Shown here: piece by piece, positions 15,386 through 24,010 of the stretch
How the letters are laid out: every line of letters starts with the position of its first letter
How positions within the stretch are numbered: position 1 is the first letter of the stretch
Source: Gammaproteobacteria bacterium
Lineage (GTDB): Bacteria; Pseudomonadota; Gammaproteobacteria; Pseudomonadales; Azotimanducaceae
Assembly (NCBI GenBank): GCA_003247835.1
Contig: QJYB01000106.1
Location: forward strand, 1 to 35,693
DNA: 35,693 nt
Direction: 5' to 3'
Notes under the pieces: model-generated
Seen by the model: the letters and a program-made list of their open reading frames with translations, nothing else
Told to the model about the DNA's origin: nothing
Database searches by the model: none
Translations under genes and position numbers: made by a program

Positions 15386-16953
15386 TCAGCAGCCGGCAGC
15401 TCGGGAAAACCCGCCGGAGGCTGGCGATGTCGGGTCGCCTGCTCGTAGGCGAATGCGATGCCGATGAGACGTCCTTCCGAGAAGGGTCGGCCGAGAATCT
15501 GCAGTCCCGCAGGCAGGTCGCCATAGGTGAAGCCCATGGGCACCGTGGCGGCGGGCAGTCCGGTTGCGGGCGCGACGAGCTGGCTGTTGTCACCCCTGTA
15601 CTCTTCGATGGCCTTCGCCAGATGTGCCGGCGGATTGGTCCAGCTGGGATAGACCACGGCGTCCACATTCGCTGCATTCATTGCGGCGACGGTGTCCGCC
15701 AGGAACCGCTGGCGGCCTGGATGATCGACATAGTCCGGGCACGGCGGGTCCCACTCGGACGGATGCACATCGGCCGGATACCCGGCGAAGAACGTCAGCC
15801 GGTCGGCAATGTACGGTGAGAAGGCGCCGCTCTCCCTGACGGCCATCACATCACGCATCGGCGCGTCAGGACCCAGGGATTCGAGATAACGCGCCATGTC
15901 GTAGCGGAAGCGCGGGCAGAAATTATCCGCGTCGAGATGTTCATCGAGCCCGTCGATCACGAATGGATCGATCAGGATCGCGCCGGCAGCTGTGAGCTCA
16001 ACGAGCGCCTGCTCGAACACGGCGATGACCGCGGGATCGGCGTCTTCCGTGTCGACCAGTGCGCGCAGCACGCCGAGCCGCGTCTCCTCGAGGGCGGCGG
16101 GATCCAGGTACGTCGCGTAGTCCTCGACGGGTCTTCCGCGAACCACCTCGGTGTACGGATCGCTCGGATCGTAGCCGCCGATCGCGGTGAGCACTCTGGC
16201 ACCGTCGGTCACGGTCCGGGTCATTGGTCCGGCCACGTCCCGATCGAACGCCAGCGGGATCACGCCGTCCCGGCTGGTGAGACCGAGTGTGGCGCGGATG
16301 CCGAACAGCGCGAGATGTGACGAAGGGCCGCGAATGGAGTTGCCGGTGTCGGATCCCATGCCGATCACGCCGAAGCTTGCCGCCACGGCGGAAGCGGTTC
16401 CGCCGCTGGAACCTGCCGGAACGCGATCCAGATCGTAGGCGTTGGCGGTAACCCCATAGGAAGAGCTAACGGTCTGTCGGGGACTGAACGCCCATTCCGC
16501 CATGTTGGTCTTGGCGACGATCACCGCGTCCGACTCTTTCAGCCGGCTGACCAGGAACGCATCGTCGGGCGGGATGGAAGACTTCAGGGCAATGGAGCCG
16601 CCGCTCGTCGGCATGCCCGCTGTGTCGAAGTTGTCCTTGAGCAGCACGGGCGCACAGAACAGGCTGCCGAGCGACGTGCCTTCGGCCAGCTTGCGATCGA
16701 TGCGCCGGGCTTCCGCCAGCGCCTGCGGGTTGGTGAAGATTACGGCGTCCAGTCCTGTGGCCTTGTCGTAAGCCTCGATCCGGCGGAGGTAACCCTGCAC
16801 GATCCCTTCACAGCTGATCCGGCCTGTGCGGATGGCGCTCTGGACGTCATCGATCGTGGCTTCCACGAACCGGAACGGTTCGGCCGGATCCTGGCGGCAG
16901 GCGGCGAGCAGCACCAGTGCACAGGCTGTACCGAATCTGATGGCGCGTCTCAC
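15376..16953 (-). CDS. Lipoprotein amidase (amidase-signature family)
   Basis: Of 525 residues from GTG 16953; the frame is open far upstream but that part shadows the MaoC gene. The start overlaps the MaoC stop by four bases (GTGA), typical of coupled translation. A lipoprotein signal ends at Cys19 (LVLLAAC). The amidase signature triad is complete: Lys106 in LLKDNFDT, Ser182/Ser183 in PAGSSGGTAS, and nucleophile Ser206 in GSDTGNSIRGP. Members hydrolyse a wide range of amides. A lipid-anchored form would act on the periplasmic side. Placed behind a sodium/solute symporter and a MaoC-like hydratase, it could release an organic acid for import, which is inference. Confidence 0.92.
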   Translation of the reverse strand: MRRAIRFGTACALVLLAACRQDPAEPFRFVEATIDDVQSAIRTGRISCEGIVQGYLRRIEAYDKATGLDAVIFTNPQALAEARRIDRKLAEGTSLGSLFCAPVLLKDNFDTAGMPTSGGSIALKSSIPPDDAFLVSRLKESDAVIVAKTNMAEWAFSPRQTVSSSYGVTANAYDLDRVPAGSSGGTASAVAASFGVIGMGSDTGNSIRGPSSHLALFGIRATLGLTSRDGVIPLAFDRDVAGPMTRTVTDGARVLTAIGGYDPSDPYTEVVRGRPVEDYATYLDPAALEETRLGVLRALVDTEDADPAVIAVFEQALVELTAAGAILIDPFVIDGLDEHLDADNFCPRFRYDMARYLESLGPDAPMRDVMAVRESGAFSPYIADRLTFFAGYPADVHPSEWDPPCPDYVDHPGRQRFLADTVAAMNAANVDAVVYPSWTNPPAHLAKAIEEYRGDNSQLVAPATGLPAATVPMGFTYGDLPAGLQILGRPFSEGRLIGIAFAYEQATRHRQPPAGFPELPAADQP

Positions 16954-17423
16954 TCTCCGACCCGCACGTAGGCGAGCCACTCGGCCACCGCCGCAGGCGC
17001 AATGTCGTCCCCTTCGATCTCGATGGAGACGTCGAGGTGCACGAGCATGCCGTGCGGTCCTTTCGGTTCGATGCGGTTCAACTCGAACCGCCCCCGGATA
17101 CGCCCGTTCACCCGGACCGGCTGGACGATACGGACCCGATCGAAACCGTAGTTCTGACGGTAGACGATACCGGGGATCGGAATCCTGACCGCAGCGACCA
17201 TGTCGGTGAGACACGAGAGCACGAGAAAGGACTGGGCGATGGTGCAGCCGAACGGAGACTCGCTGGCCGTACGTTCCGGATCCGTGTGCATCCAGCTGTT
17301 GTCGCCCGTCGTCCGCGCGTGATCGTCGATCTTCTGCTGATCGATCCGGATCCAGTCGGAAAGTCCGACCTCGTGGCCGAACAGATGATGGACCTCGGCG
17401 ATGATGTCAGTGACTCTGCTCAT
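16950..17423 (-). CDS. MaoC-family (R)-hydratase/dehydratase-like protein
   Basis: A 157-residue single hot-dog domain. The catalytic Asp/His region is clear in HARTTGDNSWMHTDPERT (Asp and His separated by the usual spacing), followed by PFGCTIAQSFLVLSCL. The ATG at 17423 has AGAGG at good spacing. Family members hydrate enoyl-CoA, often (R)-specific; NodN-like proteins share this form. It follows the symporter by 21 bp and overlaps the amidase by four bases, so the three are probably one transcript. The physiological substrate is not evident. Confidence 0.88.
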   Translation of the reverse strand: MSRVTDIIAEVHHLFGHEVGLSDWIRIDQQKIDDHARTTGDNSWMHTDPERTASESPFGCTIAQSFLVLSCLTDMVAAVRIPIPGIVYRQNYGFDRVRIVQPVRVNGRIRGRFELNRIEPKGPHGMLVHLDVSIEIEGDDIAPAAVAEWLAYVRVGE

Positions 17424-17444
17424 GGGACCTCTGGGTACATGGGA

Positions 17445-19220
17445 TCAGTGGGCACGGGGCGCTCCAGCTCCCCTTGGCACGCGGATGCTGTGAACCAGGC
17501 TCCTGACGTGAGCGGGAACGGGAGCGCCGATGCGGCTCACCAGCAAGGCGGTGGCGAAATTCAGCAGCGCGCCGAGCGCGCCGATACCTTCCGGTGAGAT
17601 GCCGAGCCACCAGTGAAGCTCGGTGTTCTCCTCGGGTGCGACGAACTTGAAGTAGACGATGTAGCCGAAGGTGAAGACGAGTCCGGCCAGCATGCCGGCA
17701 ATGGCGCCTTCCCGGTTCATGTTCAGAGAGAAGATACCCATCAGGATGGCCGGGAACAGCGAAGCAGCCGCCAGCCCGAAGGCAAAAGCCACCACCTGTG
17801 CCACGAATCCCGGTGGGTTGACTCCGAGATACCCGGCCACGGCGATGGCAAGGGCCGCCGCCACCCGCGCATAGAGCAGCTCCTGGCGATCGGTGATGCC
17901 TCGCGCCAGCGTTTTCTTGATCAGGTCGTGGGATACCGACGTCGAGATCACGAGCAGCAGTCCTGCTGCGGTCGACAACGCAGCGGCGAGCCCCCCGGCG
18001 GCAACCAGCGCGATCACCCACGGTGGCAGTCCGGCGATTTCCGGGTTGGCGAGGACCATGATGTCCCGGTCCACGTAGACCTCGTTGCCGTTGTCCGTAG
18101 GTCTGTTTGTCAGAAGCCGTTCACCGTGCGCGCCTCTGTCAGCCGAGAAGTGTGGTGTACCTTCGAACGGCGCCCCGGGTGCGTAGCGGATGGCGCCGTC
18201 CTGATTCTTGTCAAGCCAGCCGATGAGACCGACGTCTTCCCAGCTCCGGAACCAGGGCGCGACCTCGGAGTATGCGGTGTCGTTGACCGTCTGAACGAAG
18301 TTCAGTCTGGCGAAGGCGCCGACCGCCGGTGCGGTCGTGTAGAGCAGGGCGATGAACAGCAGCGCGTAGCCGGCTGACTTCCTGGCGTCGGAGACCTTGG
18401 GTACCGTGAAGAAGCGGACGATCACGTGAGGCAGGCCGGCAGTGCCGATCATCAGCGCCATGGTGATGGCGAAGACATCGGTGGGGCTCTTCGCGCCCTG
18501 GGTGTAGGGGCCGAAACCCAGCTCGACGAGCGTCCTGTCCAGCTTTTCAAGAACTGACAGCCCTGAGCCATCGTTCACCGTGGCACCGAGGCCGAGTTGC
18601 GGAACCGGATTCCCGGTAACGAGCAGGGAGATGAAGATGGCCGGTACCAGATAGGCGAAAATGAGCACGCAGTACTGGGCGACCTGGGTATAGGTAATGC
18701 CCTTCATGCCGCCGAGCACGGCGTACATGAACACCACGGCCATGCCGATGACTACACCAGCGGTGATATCCACGTCGAGAAACTGGGAGAAGACGATCCC
18801 CACGCCACGCATCTGGCCCGCCACGTAGGTGAAGGAGACAACGATCAGGCAGACAACCGCCACGACGCGGGCGGCGTGGGAGTAGTAGCGGCTGCCGATG
18901 AAGTCCGGCACCGTGAACTCGCCGAACTTTCTGAGATAGGGAGCGAGCAGCAGCGCGAGCAGCACGTAACCGCCGGTCCAGCCCATGAGATAAACCGTGC
19001 CGTCGTAACCCATGAAGGCGATGATGCCGGCCATGGAGATGAACGAGGCGGCGCTCATCCAGTCCGCGGCAGTCGCCATGCCGTTGGCAACGGGATGCAC
19101 ATGACCGCCGGCGACATAGAACTCGCGGGTCGACGCTGCTCTCGACCAGATGGCGATACCGATGTACAGCGCGAAGCTGGCGCCGACGAAGAGATAGGTG
19201 AGCAGTTTCACGTCCGTCAT
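17445..19220 (-). CDS. Sodium:solute symporter, large subunit (VC_2705/ActP-like)
   Basis: A 591-residue member of the sodium:solute symporter family with about 13 membrane segments. Hallmarks are REFYVAGGHVHPVANGMATA near the N-terminus, MSAASFISMAGIIAFMGYDG, GTAGLPHVIVRFFTVPKV and the sodium-site region AALSTAAGLLLVISTSVSHD. A hydrophilic insert around residues 330-390 includes DKNQDGAIRY, an EF-hand-like DxNxDGxI loop that I believe is common in this subfamily. Family members import acetate, propionate or related small organic acids with sodium. The small DUF4212 subunit lies 16 bp upstream, and the pairing is diagnostic of this two-subunit type. Confidence 0.94.
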   Translation of the reverse strand: MTDVKLLTYLFVGASFALYIGIAIWSRAASTREFYVAGGHVHPVANGMATAADWMSAASFISMAGIIAFMGYDGTVYLMGWTGGYVLLALLLAPYLRKFGEFTVPDFIGSRYYSHAARVVAVVCLIVVSFTYVAGQMRGVGIVFSQFLDVDITAGVVIGMAVVFMYAVLGGMKGITYTQVAQYCVLIFAYLVPAIFISLLVTGNPVPQLGLGATVNDGSGLSVLEKLDRTLVELGFGPYTQGAKSPTDVFAITMALMIGTAGLPHVIVRFFTVPKVSDARKSAGYALLFIALLYTTAPAVGAFARLNFVQTVNDTAYSEVAPWFRSWEDVGLIGWLDKNQDGAIRYAPGAPFEGTPHFSADRGAHGERLLTNRPTDNGNEVYVDRDIMVLANPEIAGLPPWVIALVAAGGLAAALSTAAGLLLVISTSVSHDLIKKTLARGITDRQELLYARVAAALAIAVAGYLGVNPPGFVAQVVAFAFGLAAASLFPAILMGIFSLNMNREGAIAGMLAGLVFTFGYIVYFKFVAPEENTELHWWLGISPEGIGALGALLNFATALLVSRIGAPVPAHVRSLVHSIRVPRGAGAPRAH

Positions 19221-19236
19221 GGGCGTCGGTGCGTCT

Positions 19237-19551
19237 CTATTCGTCTTCGTGCACGTCGTACCTGCGGTCCAGGCGCTTCATGGCCCAGGCGTAGACGAAA
19301 ATCAGTGCGATGAATACGTAGATCGATCCCTGCTGCGCCCACCAGAAGCCGAGCTTGAAGCCGAAGAAGGAAATCCGGTTCAACGGCTCCACGAGCAGAA
19401 TGCCGAAGCCGAACGACACCAGGAACCAGATTGCGAGCAGCAGCGCGCCGAGCTTCAGGTTCGCACGCCAGTAAGCCTCGTTCGACTCATCGTGCGCAGC
19501 GCCGTGGCCATTGCTGTCGTGTTTTTCGTTGTCGTGTTCGTTGTCGGTCAC
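19237..19551 (-). CDS. DUF4212 small subunit of the sodium/solute symporter
   Basis: From GTG 19551 it has 104 residues; ATG 19596 would add 15 residues lacking family character, so the start is uncertain. A charged His/Asp/Asn-rich head is followed by NEAYWRANLKLGAL, a first membrane segment with WFLVSFGFGILLVEPLN, and a second ending in IFVYAWAMKRLDRRYDV. These are the marks of the small partner of two-subunit sodium/solute symporters. It lies 16 bp before the large subunit and is the first gene of the operon. The divergent VOC-like gene starts 75 bp away, so promoters must be packed into a very short spacer. Confidence 0.88.
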   Translation of the reverse strand: MTDNEHDNEKHDSNGHGAAHDESNEAYWRANLKLGALLLAIWFLVSFGFGILLVEPLNRISFFGFKLGFWWAQQGSIYVFIALIFVYAWAMKRLDRRYDVHEDE

Positions 19552-19626
19552 GACGCGCAGCACTCCGTTTCCCCCGCGGGATGGTTCAATATACATTGTG
19601 GCCGCCGAAGAAACAGGGTGTGAACC

Positions 19627-20283
19627 GTGGCGTCGATTCAGCTGGATCATCTGATGTGGGGAGCACCGAGCCTCGAATCGGGCATCGCCGAAGGCCGGCG
19701 CCTGTTCGGCACGCCACCGGCACCGGGCGGCGTGCACCCGGGACTCGGCACCCGCAACGCACTGCTGTCCCTGGGTGATTCCGTCTACCTCGAGGTCATC
19801 GCACCCGATCCGGTCCAGAATCTCGACGGAACGCTCGGTGCCCGGCTCGCGACCCTCGCTGCACCCGGCCTAGTCACGTGGGCGGCGGCGACATCGGACC
19901 TGGAAGCCGTCGCCGCCGCGGCACGGCGGTTGCCCCTGAGTGTCCGGGGTCCGGTGCCGACGGAACGCAGATCGCCGGACGGTTCGGTGCTGCGCTGGCG
20001 ACTGCTGTTCCTCGGTGGTCATGGGTTCGGTTCTCTGGTGCCGTTCTTCATCGACTGGATGGACACGCCGCACCCCGCACGAACCAATCCGCCAGGAGGC
20101 ACGTTTCTCTCGCTCGAGATCCGTTCGACCGAGGCGGACAGTCTGAATACTCTCTTCGGAAGCCTCGGAGTCACCATCGAGGCGCTGCCGGAAGACGGGC
20201 CGGGGTTGACCGCGCGTATTGCAGCGAGTGGCGGAGACGTCAGCCTCGAGAGCGCGATTGGCGCGGACGGATGGTCTCTGTAG
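19627..20283 (+). CDS. Glyoxalase-like (VOC) domain protein
   Basis: A 218-residue protein from GTG 19627, preceded by AGGG-type ribosome site sequence. The N-terminus SIQLDHLMWGAPSLESGI with a conserved His after the first strand, the segment HPGLGTRNALLSLGDSVYLEVIAPDP, and the later SLEIRSTEADS fit the glyoxalase-like PF13468 type of VOC protein, where two halves form the domain. The function of this type is unknown. Its 3' end overlaps the DUF1684 gene by 13 bp, and that gene overlaps the following MFS gene by four, so all three are likely cotranscribed. Confidence 0.82.
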   Translation: MASIQLDHLMWGAPSLESGIAEGRRLFGTPPAPGGVHPGLGTRNALLSLGDSVYLEVIAPDPVQNLDGTLGARLATLAAPGLVTWAAATSDLEAVAAAARRLPLSVRGPVPTERRSPDGSVLRWRLLFLGGHGFGSLVPFFIDWMDTPHPARTNPPGGTFLSLEIRSTEADSLNTLFGSLGVTIEALPEDGPGLTARIAASGGDVSLESAIGADGWSL

Positions 20284-20885
20284 CACGACTCGCCGCGGCG
20301 CTGCTGTGCGCCGTCGTGTCCACCGCGTATGCGGCGGAACCGGCGGTCGCGACAACGGGGTATCTGGAGTCGCTGGCTGCGTTCCGCGATTTCACGGACT
20401 ATCGGTTCCGGGATCGCGTGCTCTCCCCGCTGCCGGAGTCCGAGCGGTTGAAGTTCCAGGGCCTGCGCTACTTCGAGCCTGACCTCCGGCTGGTGCTGCG
20501 GGCCCGTTTCGAACCTGCCAGCGACACGGCCACTTTCGCGATGCCGACGTACGACCGGCGCACGCTGAGCTATGCGCACTACGGCACGCTGGTGGCCGAG
20601 CTGGACGGACAGCGTATCCGTCTGCAGGCGTTCCGGCGGGCAGACGGAGAATCGATGCGACGTTTTCTGCTGGTGCCATTCCGCGACGCGACGAACGGTT
20701 CGGAGACCTACGCGGGGGGGCGCTACATCGAAATCGACCTGCCGCTGCCCGAGGTACCGCAGCTCGACTTCAACCGGTCGATGAACCCGCTCTGCGCCTA
20801 CGATGCGAGTTATGCCTGCCCGATCCCGCCGCCCGAGAACCGCCTGCAGCTGCCGATCCGGGCAGGGGAAAAGTCCTACCCTTGA
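20271..20885 (+). CDS. DUF1684 exported protein
   Basis: A 204-residue protein from ATG 20271, inside the end of the VOC-like gene. The N-terminus is a signal peptide (MVSVARLAAALLCAVVSTAY, cleavage near AAEP). The C-terminus has the strongly conserved DUF1684 motif LDFNRSMNPLCAYD, then CPIPPPENRLQLPIRAGEK. In the middle the pattern YFEPDLRLVLRARFEP and the GRYIEIDLPLPE segment also fit. The function of the family is unknown; a beta-rich fold with conserved Asn/Pro/Cys site is typical. It ends at a TTGA overlap with the MFS gene. Confidence 0.9.
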   Translation: MVSVARLAAALLCAVVSTAYAAEPAVATTGYLESLAAFRDFTDYRFRDRVLSPLPESERLKFQGLRYFEPDLRLVLRARFEPASDTATFAMPTYDRRTLSYAHYGTLVAELDGQRIRLQAFRRADGESMRRFLLVPFRDATNGSETYAGGRYIEIDLPLPEVPQLDFNRSMNPLCAYDASYACPIPPPENRLQLPIRAGEKSYP

Positions 20886-22111
20886 ACAACCGCCACATCG
20901 AGCGGATCTGGCTGGTGCGGGCCTATGTGGACGATCTCGTGCTCGTCTATCCGGTCTACGCGATCATGATGCTGGAGCACGGTGTGGGGGAGCTCGACCT
21001 CACGGTGCTGTTCGTGATCTGGTCGGCGTCGGCGCTGATTTTCGAGATCCCGTCCGGCGTCGTGGGCGATCTGATCGACCGGCGATTCTACGTGTTGGCG
21101 GGGTCGCTGATCCGGGCGTCGGGTTACCTGTGCTGGTTGCTCGTGCCTTCGTTTCCGGGTTATGCGTTCGGTTTCGTGCTCTGGGCGCTCGGTGGCGCGA
21201 TCCACAGCGGCACGCTGCAGTCACTGCTATACGACGTGCTGGCAGCGCAGGGTCGGAGTGCGGCTTTCACGAGGATCTACGGCCGGGGTCAGGCGCTGCA
21301 CAGCCTGGGTGTGCTGACCGCCATGGTGCTGGGCGGCTTCGTCGCCGAGACGGGCTATGCCACGGTCCTGATGCTGTCCGCGGTGGCGCCGGTGATCTCG
21401 GGACTGCTGGTCGTCGGCCTGCTCAGCGAACCCGGCCGTTCTCATGTACGCCCCGATGGAGATACACCGAGTTTCCGCACGACCGTTGAAACAGCGGTGC
21501 GTGCGCTGCGGCTCGATCGGCCCCTGCAGCGAGTGACCGTCATGTTCGTCGGCCTCGTGGCGGTGTTCGGCACCATCGACGAGTTTCCCGGGGCGCTGCT
21601 GGCGGAGCAGGGGCAGCACGCTCCGCAGGGAGCGCTTTCGCTCGGTATCATCGGTGTCCTCTATGGTGTTTTTCTCGGTGCCCAGTCCGTCGGCAGCGCG
21701 CTGGCGCATCGCTTCGGCGCGGCGCAGCTGCGACGCATCGCCCTGGTCAGCGTGCTGGCTCATGGGGTGCTGCTGGGTGCGCTCGCGCTCGGGACCTGGA
21801 TGGCGTGGCCGTCAGGCGGTGTGCTGCTCTGCGCGGGTGTAGCGCTCTACTTCGGATGCATGGGTGCGGTAGAGGTGCTGCTGGAAACGAACCTGCAGCG
21901 ACAGATCGGCGTCGGCGCACGAGCCACTATCACATCCATGGCCGGCGCTGCCATGGAGCTCGCCGGCATTCTGCTCTATCTGCTCATCGGTGCCACCGCA
22001 TCCGCCCGGGGCTGGTCCTCCGCGCTTGCTGCGGTGGCGGTGCTGGCGATTGTGCTGTCTCTCGGCTTCGGCTACTCCGCCGGGCCGAGGGCCGTGCGCA
22101 ACCGGTCGTGA
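20882..22111 (+). CDS. MFS transporter
   Basis: A 409-residue protein with about 12 hydrophobic segments. The start is TTG 20882, overlapping the DUF1684 stop (TTGA). The N-terminal half includes the MFS loop 2-3 motif in a divergent form (GVVGDLIDRRFYVLAGSLI). The substrate cannot be judged. Position in an overlapping run with a VOC-like and a DUF1684 protein suggests cotranscription. The 3' end overlaps the convergent LLM gene by 40 bp, an unusually long antisense coding overlap. Confidence 0.88.
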   Translation: MNNRHIERIWLVRAYVDDLVLVYPVYAIMMLEHGVGELDLTVLFVIWSASALIFEIPSGVVGDLIDRRFYVLAGSLIRASGYLCWLLVPSFPGYAFGFVLWALGGAIHSGTLQSLLYDVLAAQGRSAAFTRIYGRGQALHSLGVLTAMVLGGFVAETGYATVLMLSAVAPVISGLLVVGLLSEPGRSHVRPDGDTPSFRTTVETAVRALRLDRPLQRVTVMFVGLVAVFGTIDEFPGALLAEQGQHAPQGALSLGIIGVLYGVFLGAQSVGSALAHRFGAAQLRRIALVSVLAHGVLLGALALGTWMAWPSGGVLLCAGVALYFGCMGAVEVLLETNLQRQIGVGARATITSMAGAAMELAGILLYLLIGATASARGWSSALAAVAVLAIVLSLGFGYSAGPRAVRNRS

Positions 22112-22995
22112 ACCGCGCCGAGGGTGTCGATGATGGCGTCTATGCTGCGGGCGCCGGACTGGAAAATGGCCGTCGCGTTCAGTGCTCCCCAGCCGAAACC
22201 CAGGGACTTCACCTTCATGGCCCGGGCCTCCACCGCATCCAGATCCCTGTAGAAGTTCCGTCCCGCATCGTCCCGGGGCGGGACATCCAGCATCTGCTGC
22301 AGACCGATCCGTTCAGGATCACGACCTGCGGCTTCGGCATGGCGACGGATGGTGTCCAGAGCCGCGCGTGCGCTCTCGTCCCGGACGATGGCGGTGGCAA
22401 GCCAGCCATCACCCCGCTCACCGACCCGCTTCAGGGCGCGCTCGGAAAATCCGCCGATCCAGATCGGCAGTGCGGCTCCCTGAGGCGACTTCGGCTCCAT
22501 GGCGATGGCGTCCGCGGTGTAATGATTGCCGGCAAAGTCGATTCTGCGTTCCCGAAAGCACGCACGAATCAGATCGATGGCTTCGTCCATGCGCTCACCG
22601 CGGTTCGAAAAGGATTCGCCGAGAGACTCGTACTCTGAAGCCTGCCAGCCCACACCGATACCGAGTCGGACCCGTCCTCCGGACAGGGTGTCCAGGGTGC
22701 TGATCTGCTTGGCTACCAGCACCGGCTGGCGCTGGGGCAGCACCAGCACCTCGGTGCCGAGGCCGATCCGTTCCGTGACCGCTGCAGTGTAGGCAAGCAC
22801 CATGAGCGCTTCCATGATCGGCATTTCCGGCGGATACATAGGCGCGGGACGGCTCGGCGTCGGGTAACCCATGACCACGTGGTCGAACATGTCGAGCTGG
22901 TCGTAGCCGATGGCCTCGATGGCCTTTGCCAGGCGCTGGACGCCGTCCGGACCTTCCCGGTAGGCAACGCTCGGAAACTCGACACTCAGCTTCAT
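22072..22995 (-). CDS. LLM-class flavin-dependent oxidoreductase
   Basis: A 307-residue luciferase-like TIM-barrel protein. Key blocks are YDQLDMFDHVV early, ERIGLGTEVLVLPQRQPVLV, KQISTLDTLSGGRVRLGIGV with GWQASEYESLG, and PIWIGGFSERALKRVGERGD. These match the F420-dependent LLM subclass as well as FMN-dependent relatives; the cofactor cannot be assigned from this. Members oxidise alcohols or reduce unsaturated compounds, or act as monooxygenases. The start at ATG 22995 has no strong ribosome site. It is transcribed alone, divergent from the Nudix gene. Confidence 0.9.
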   Translation of the reverse strand: MKLSVEFPSVAYREGPDGVQRLAKAIEAIGYDQLDMFDHVVMGYPTPSRPAPMYPPEMPIMEALMVLAYTAAVTERIGLGTEVLVLPQRQPVLVAKQISTLDTLSGGRVRLGIGVGWQASEYESLGESFSNRGERMDEAIDLIRACFRERRIDFAGNHYTADAIAMEPKSPQGAALPIWIGGFSERALKRVGERGDGWLATAIVRDESARAALDTIRRHAEAAGRDPERIGLQQMLDVPPRDDAGRNFYRDLDAVEARAMKVKSLGFGWGALNATAIFQSGARSIDAIIDTLGAVHDRLRTALGPAE

Positions 22996-23152
22996 CGGTG
23001 CGGAGCCGAAGGCGGTCGCGCTGCGGTGGTGTCAGGCCCGACATTCATGGATGCTACCCTCTCTCCGGTGAGTGTCCCCGGCTGATTAGACACTCGAAGC
23101 GCAGCGTGATCCAGCCCGGGAAGCCGGGCATCCATGAGGAACAGGCAGATTC
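22996..23152. promoter_or_regulatory. Divergent spacer with two inverted repeats
   Basis: GAGTGTC (23070-23076) and GACACTC (23089-23095) form a perfect 7 bp inverted repeat with a 12-base centre, a possible operator or leader hairpin. A second hairpin, GCCCGG-GAAG-CCGGGC, stands at 23114-23129, 24 bp before the Nudix start. No ORF of its own was supported. Confidence 0.35.
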
Positions 23153-23905
23153 ATGCAGGTACAACCCATCAGGTCCGCCGCCACCGTGATCATCGCCCGG
23201 GCGTCAGGCGATGCTGACGGCGCAGGGTTCGAAATCTTCATGCTGCGCCGGACGAGCCAGGCTGCGTTCGCGGGTGGCATGTACGTCTTTCCGGGTGGCA
23301 GGGTGGATCCGGACGACCACCTGCATCGCTACGACACGTTCCGGCGCGGACCGTCGGCCGGACAGGCACCTCAGCAGGCAGCGCTCGGTGCAGAGTGGCG
23401 TGGTTTCTGGATTGCCGGCATACGGGAGAGTTTCGAGGAAGCCGGTCTCCTGCTCGCCTATGACCCTACCGGTGAGCTGCTCGCCTATGACGAGGACAAC
23501 CGGTCCCGGTTCGATGCCTATCGGAAACCGCTGCATGCCGGTGAGGTGTCCCTGCTGGACATCTGCGCCCGGGAGAACCTCACCCTGGCAGTGGATCATA
23601 TTCACTTCGTGAACCGCTTCGTTACACCGCCAGGACGCGCCCGTCGATTCGACACCCGCTTCTTTCTGGCGGAGGCGCCGCCGGGTCAGACTGGGAAGCA
23701 CGACCGAAGGGAAACGGTGGACAGCATCTGGATTTCTCCCCGGGAGGCCATAGAGCGGAACGATGCGGGCGACTTCGACCTCATGCGCGTGACACGCATG
23801 CAGCTCGAGATGCTGGGTGAGCGGGAATCCCATTCGGACCTCCTGAGGTGGGCGAAGGCCAATCGGCACTTTCCCATCTACCGGCCGGTCGTGCCCCGGG
23901 ATTGA
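23153..23905 (+). CDS. Nudix hydrolase, NUDT19-like
   Basis: A 250-residue Nudix protein. The Nudix box is split by an insertion: GGMYVFPGGRVDPDD, then about 35 residues, then GIRESFEEAGLLLAY with the catalytic REx2EE. This long insertion is typical of the NUDT19 branch, which hydrolyses CoA derivatives in animals; the bacterial substrate is unknown. Later HFVNRFVTPPGRARRFDTRFF also fits that branch. The start at ATG 23153 has an AGGCAG ribosome site; the leader contains a stable hairpin. The next gene begins 105 bp downstream. Confidence 0.9.
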   Translation: MQVQPIRSAATVIIARASGDADGAGFEIFMLRRTSQAAFAGGMYVFPGGRVDPDDHLHRYDTFRRGPSAGQAPQQAALGAEWRGFWIAGIRESFEEAGLLLAYDPTGELLAYDEDNRSRFDAYRKPLHAGEVSLLDICARENLTLAVDHIHFVNRFVTPPGRARRFDTRFFLAEAPPGQTGKHDRRETVDSIWISPREAIERNDAGDFDLMRVTRMQLEMLGERESHSDLLRWAKANRHFPIYRPVVPRD

Positions 23906-24010
23906 AGGCGTTGAATACCTTCCCGGGGGCAGCGACGTTTCCCCGGGTGATGTGCATAATTGGGCCGCCGTGTCAGGGCGATCAACGGCCATCACCCGCA
24001 AGGTCGCACC

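Noticed and set aside
16954-17214. N-terminal extension of the amidase frame
   Set aside because: It overlaps the MaoC gene out of frame and would destroy the lipoprotein signal that starts at GTG 16953.
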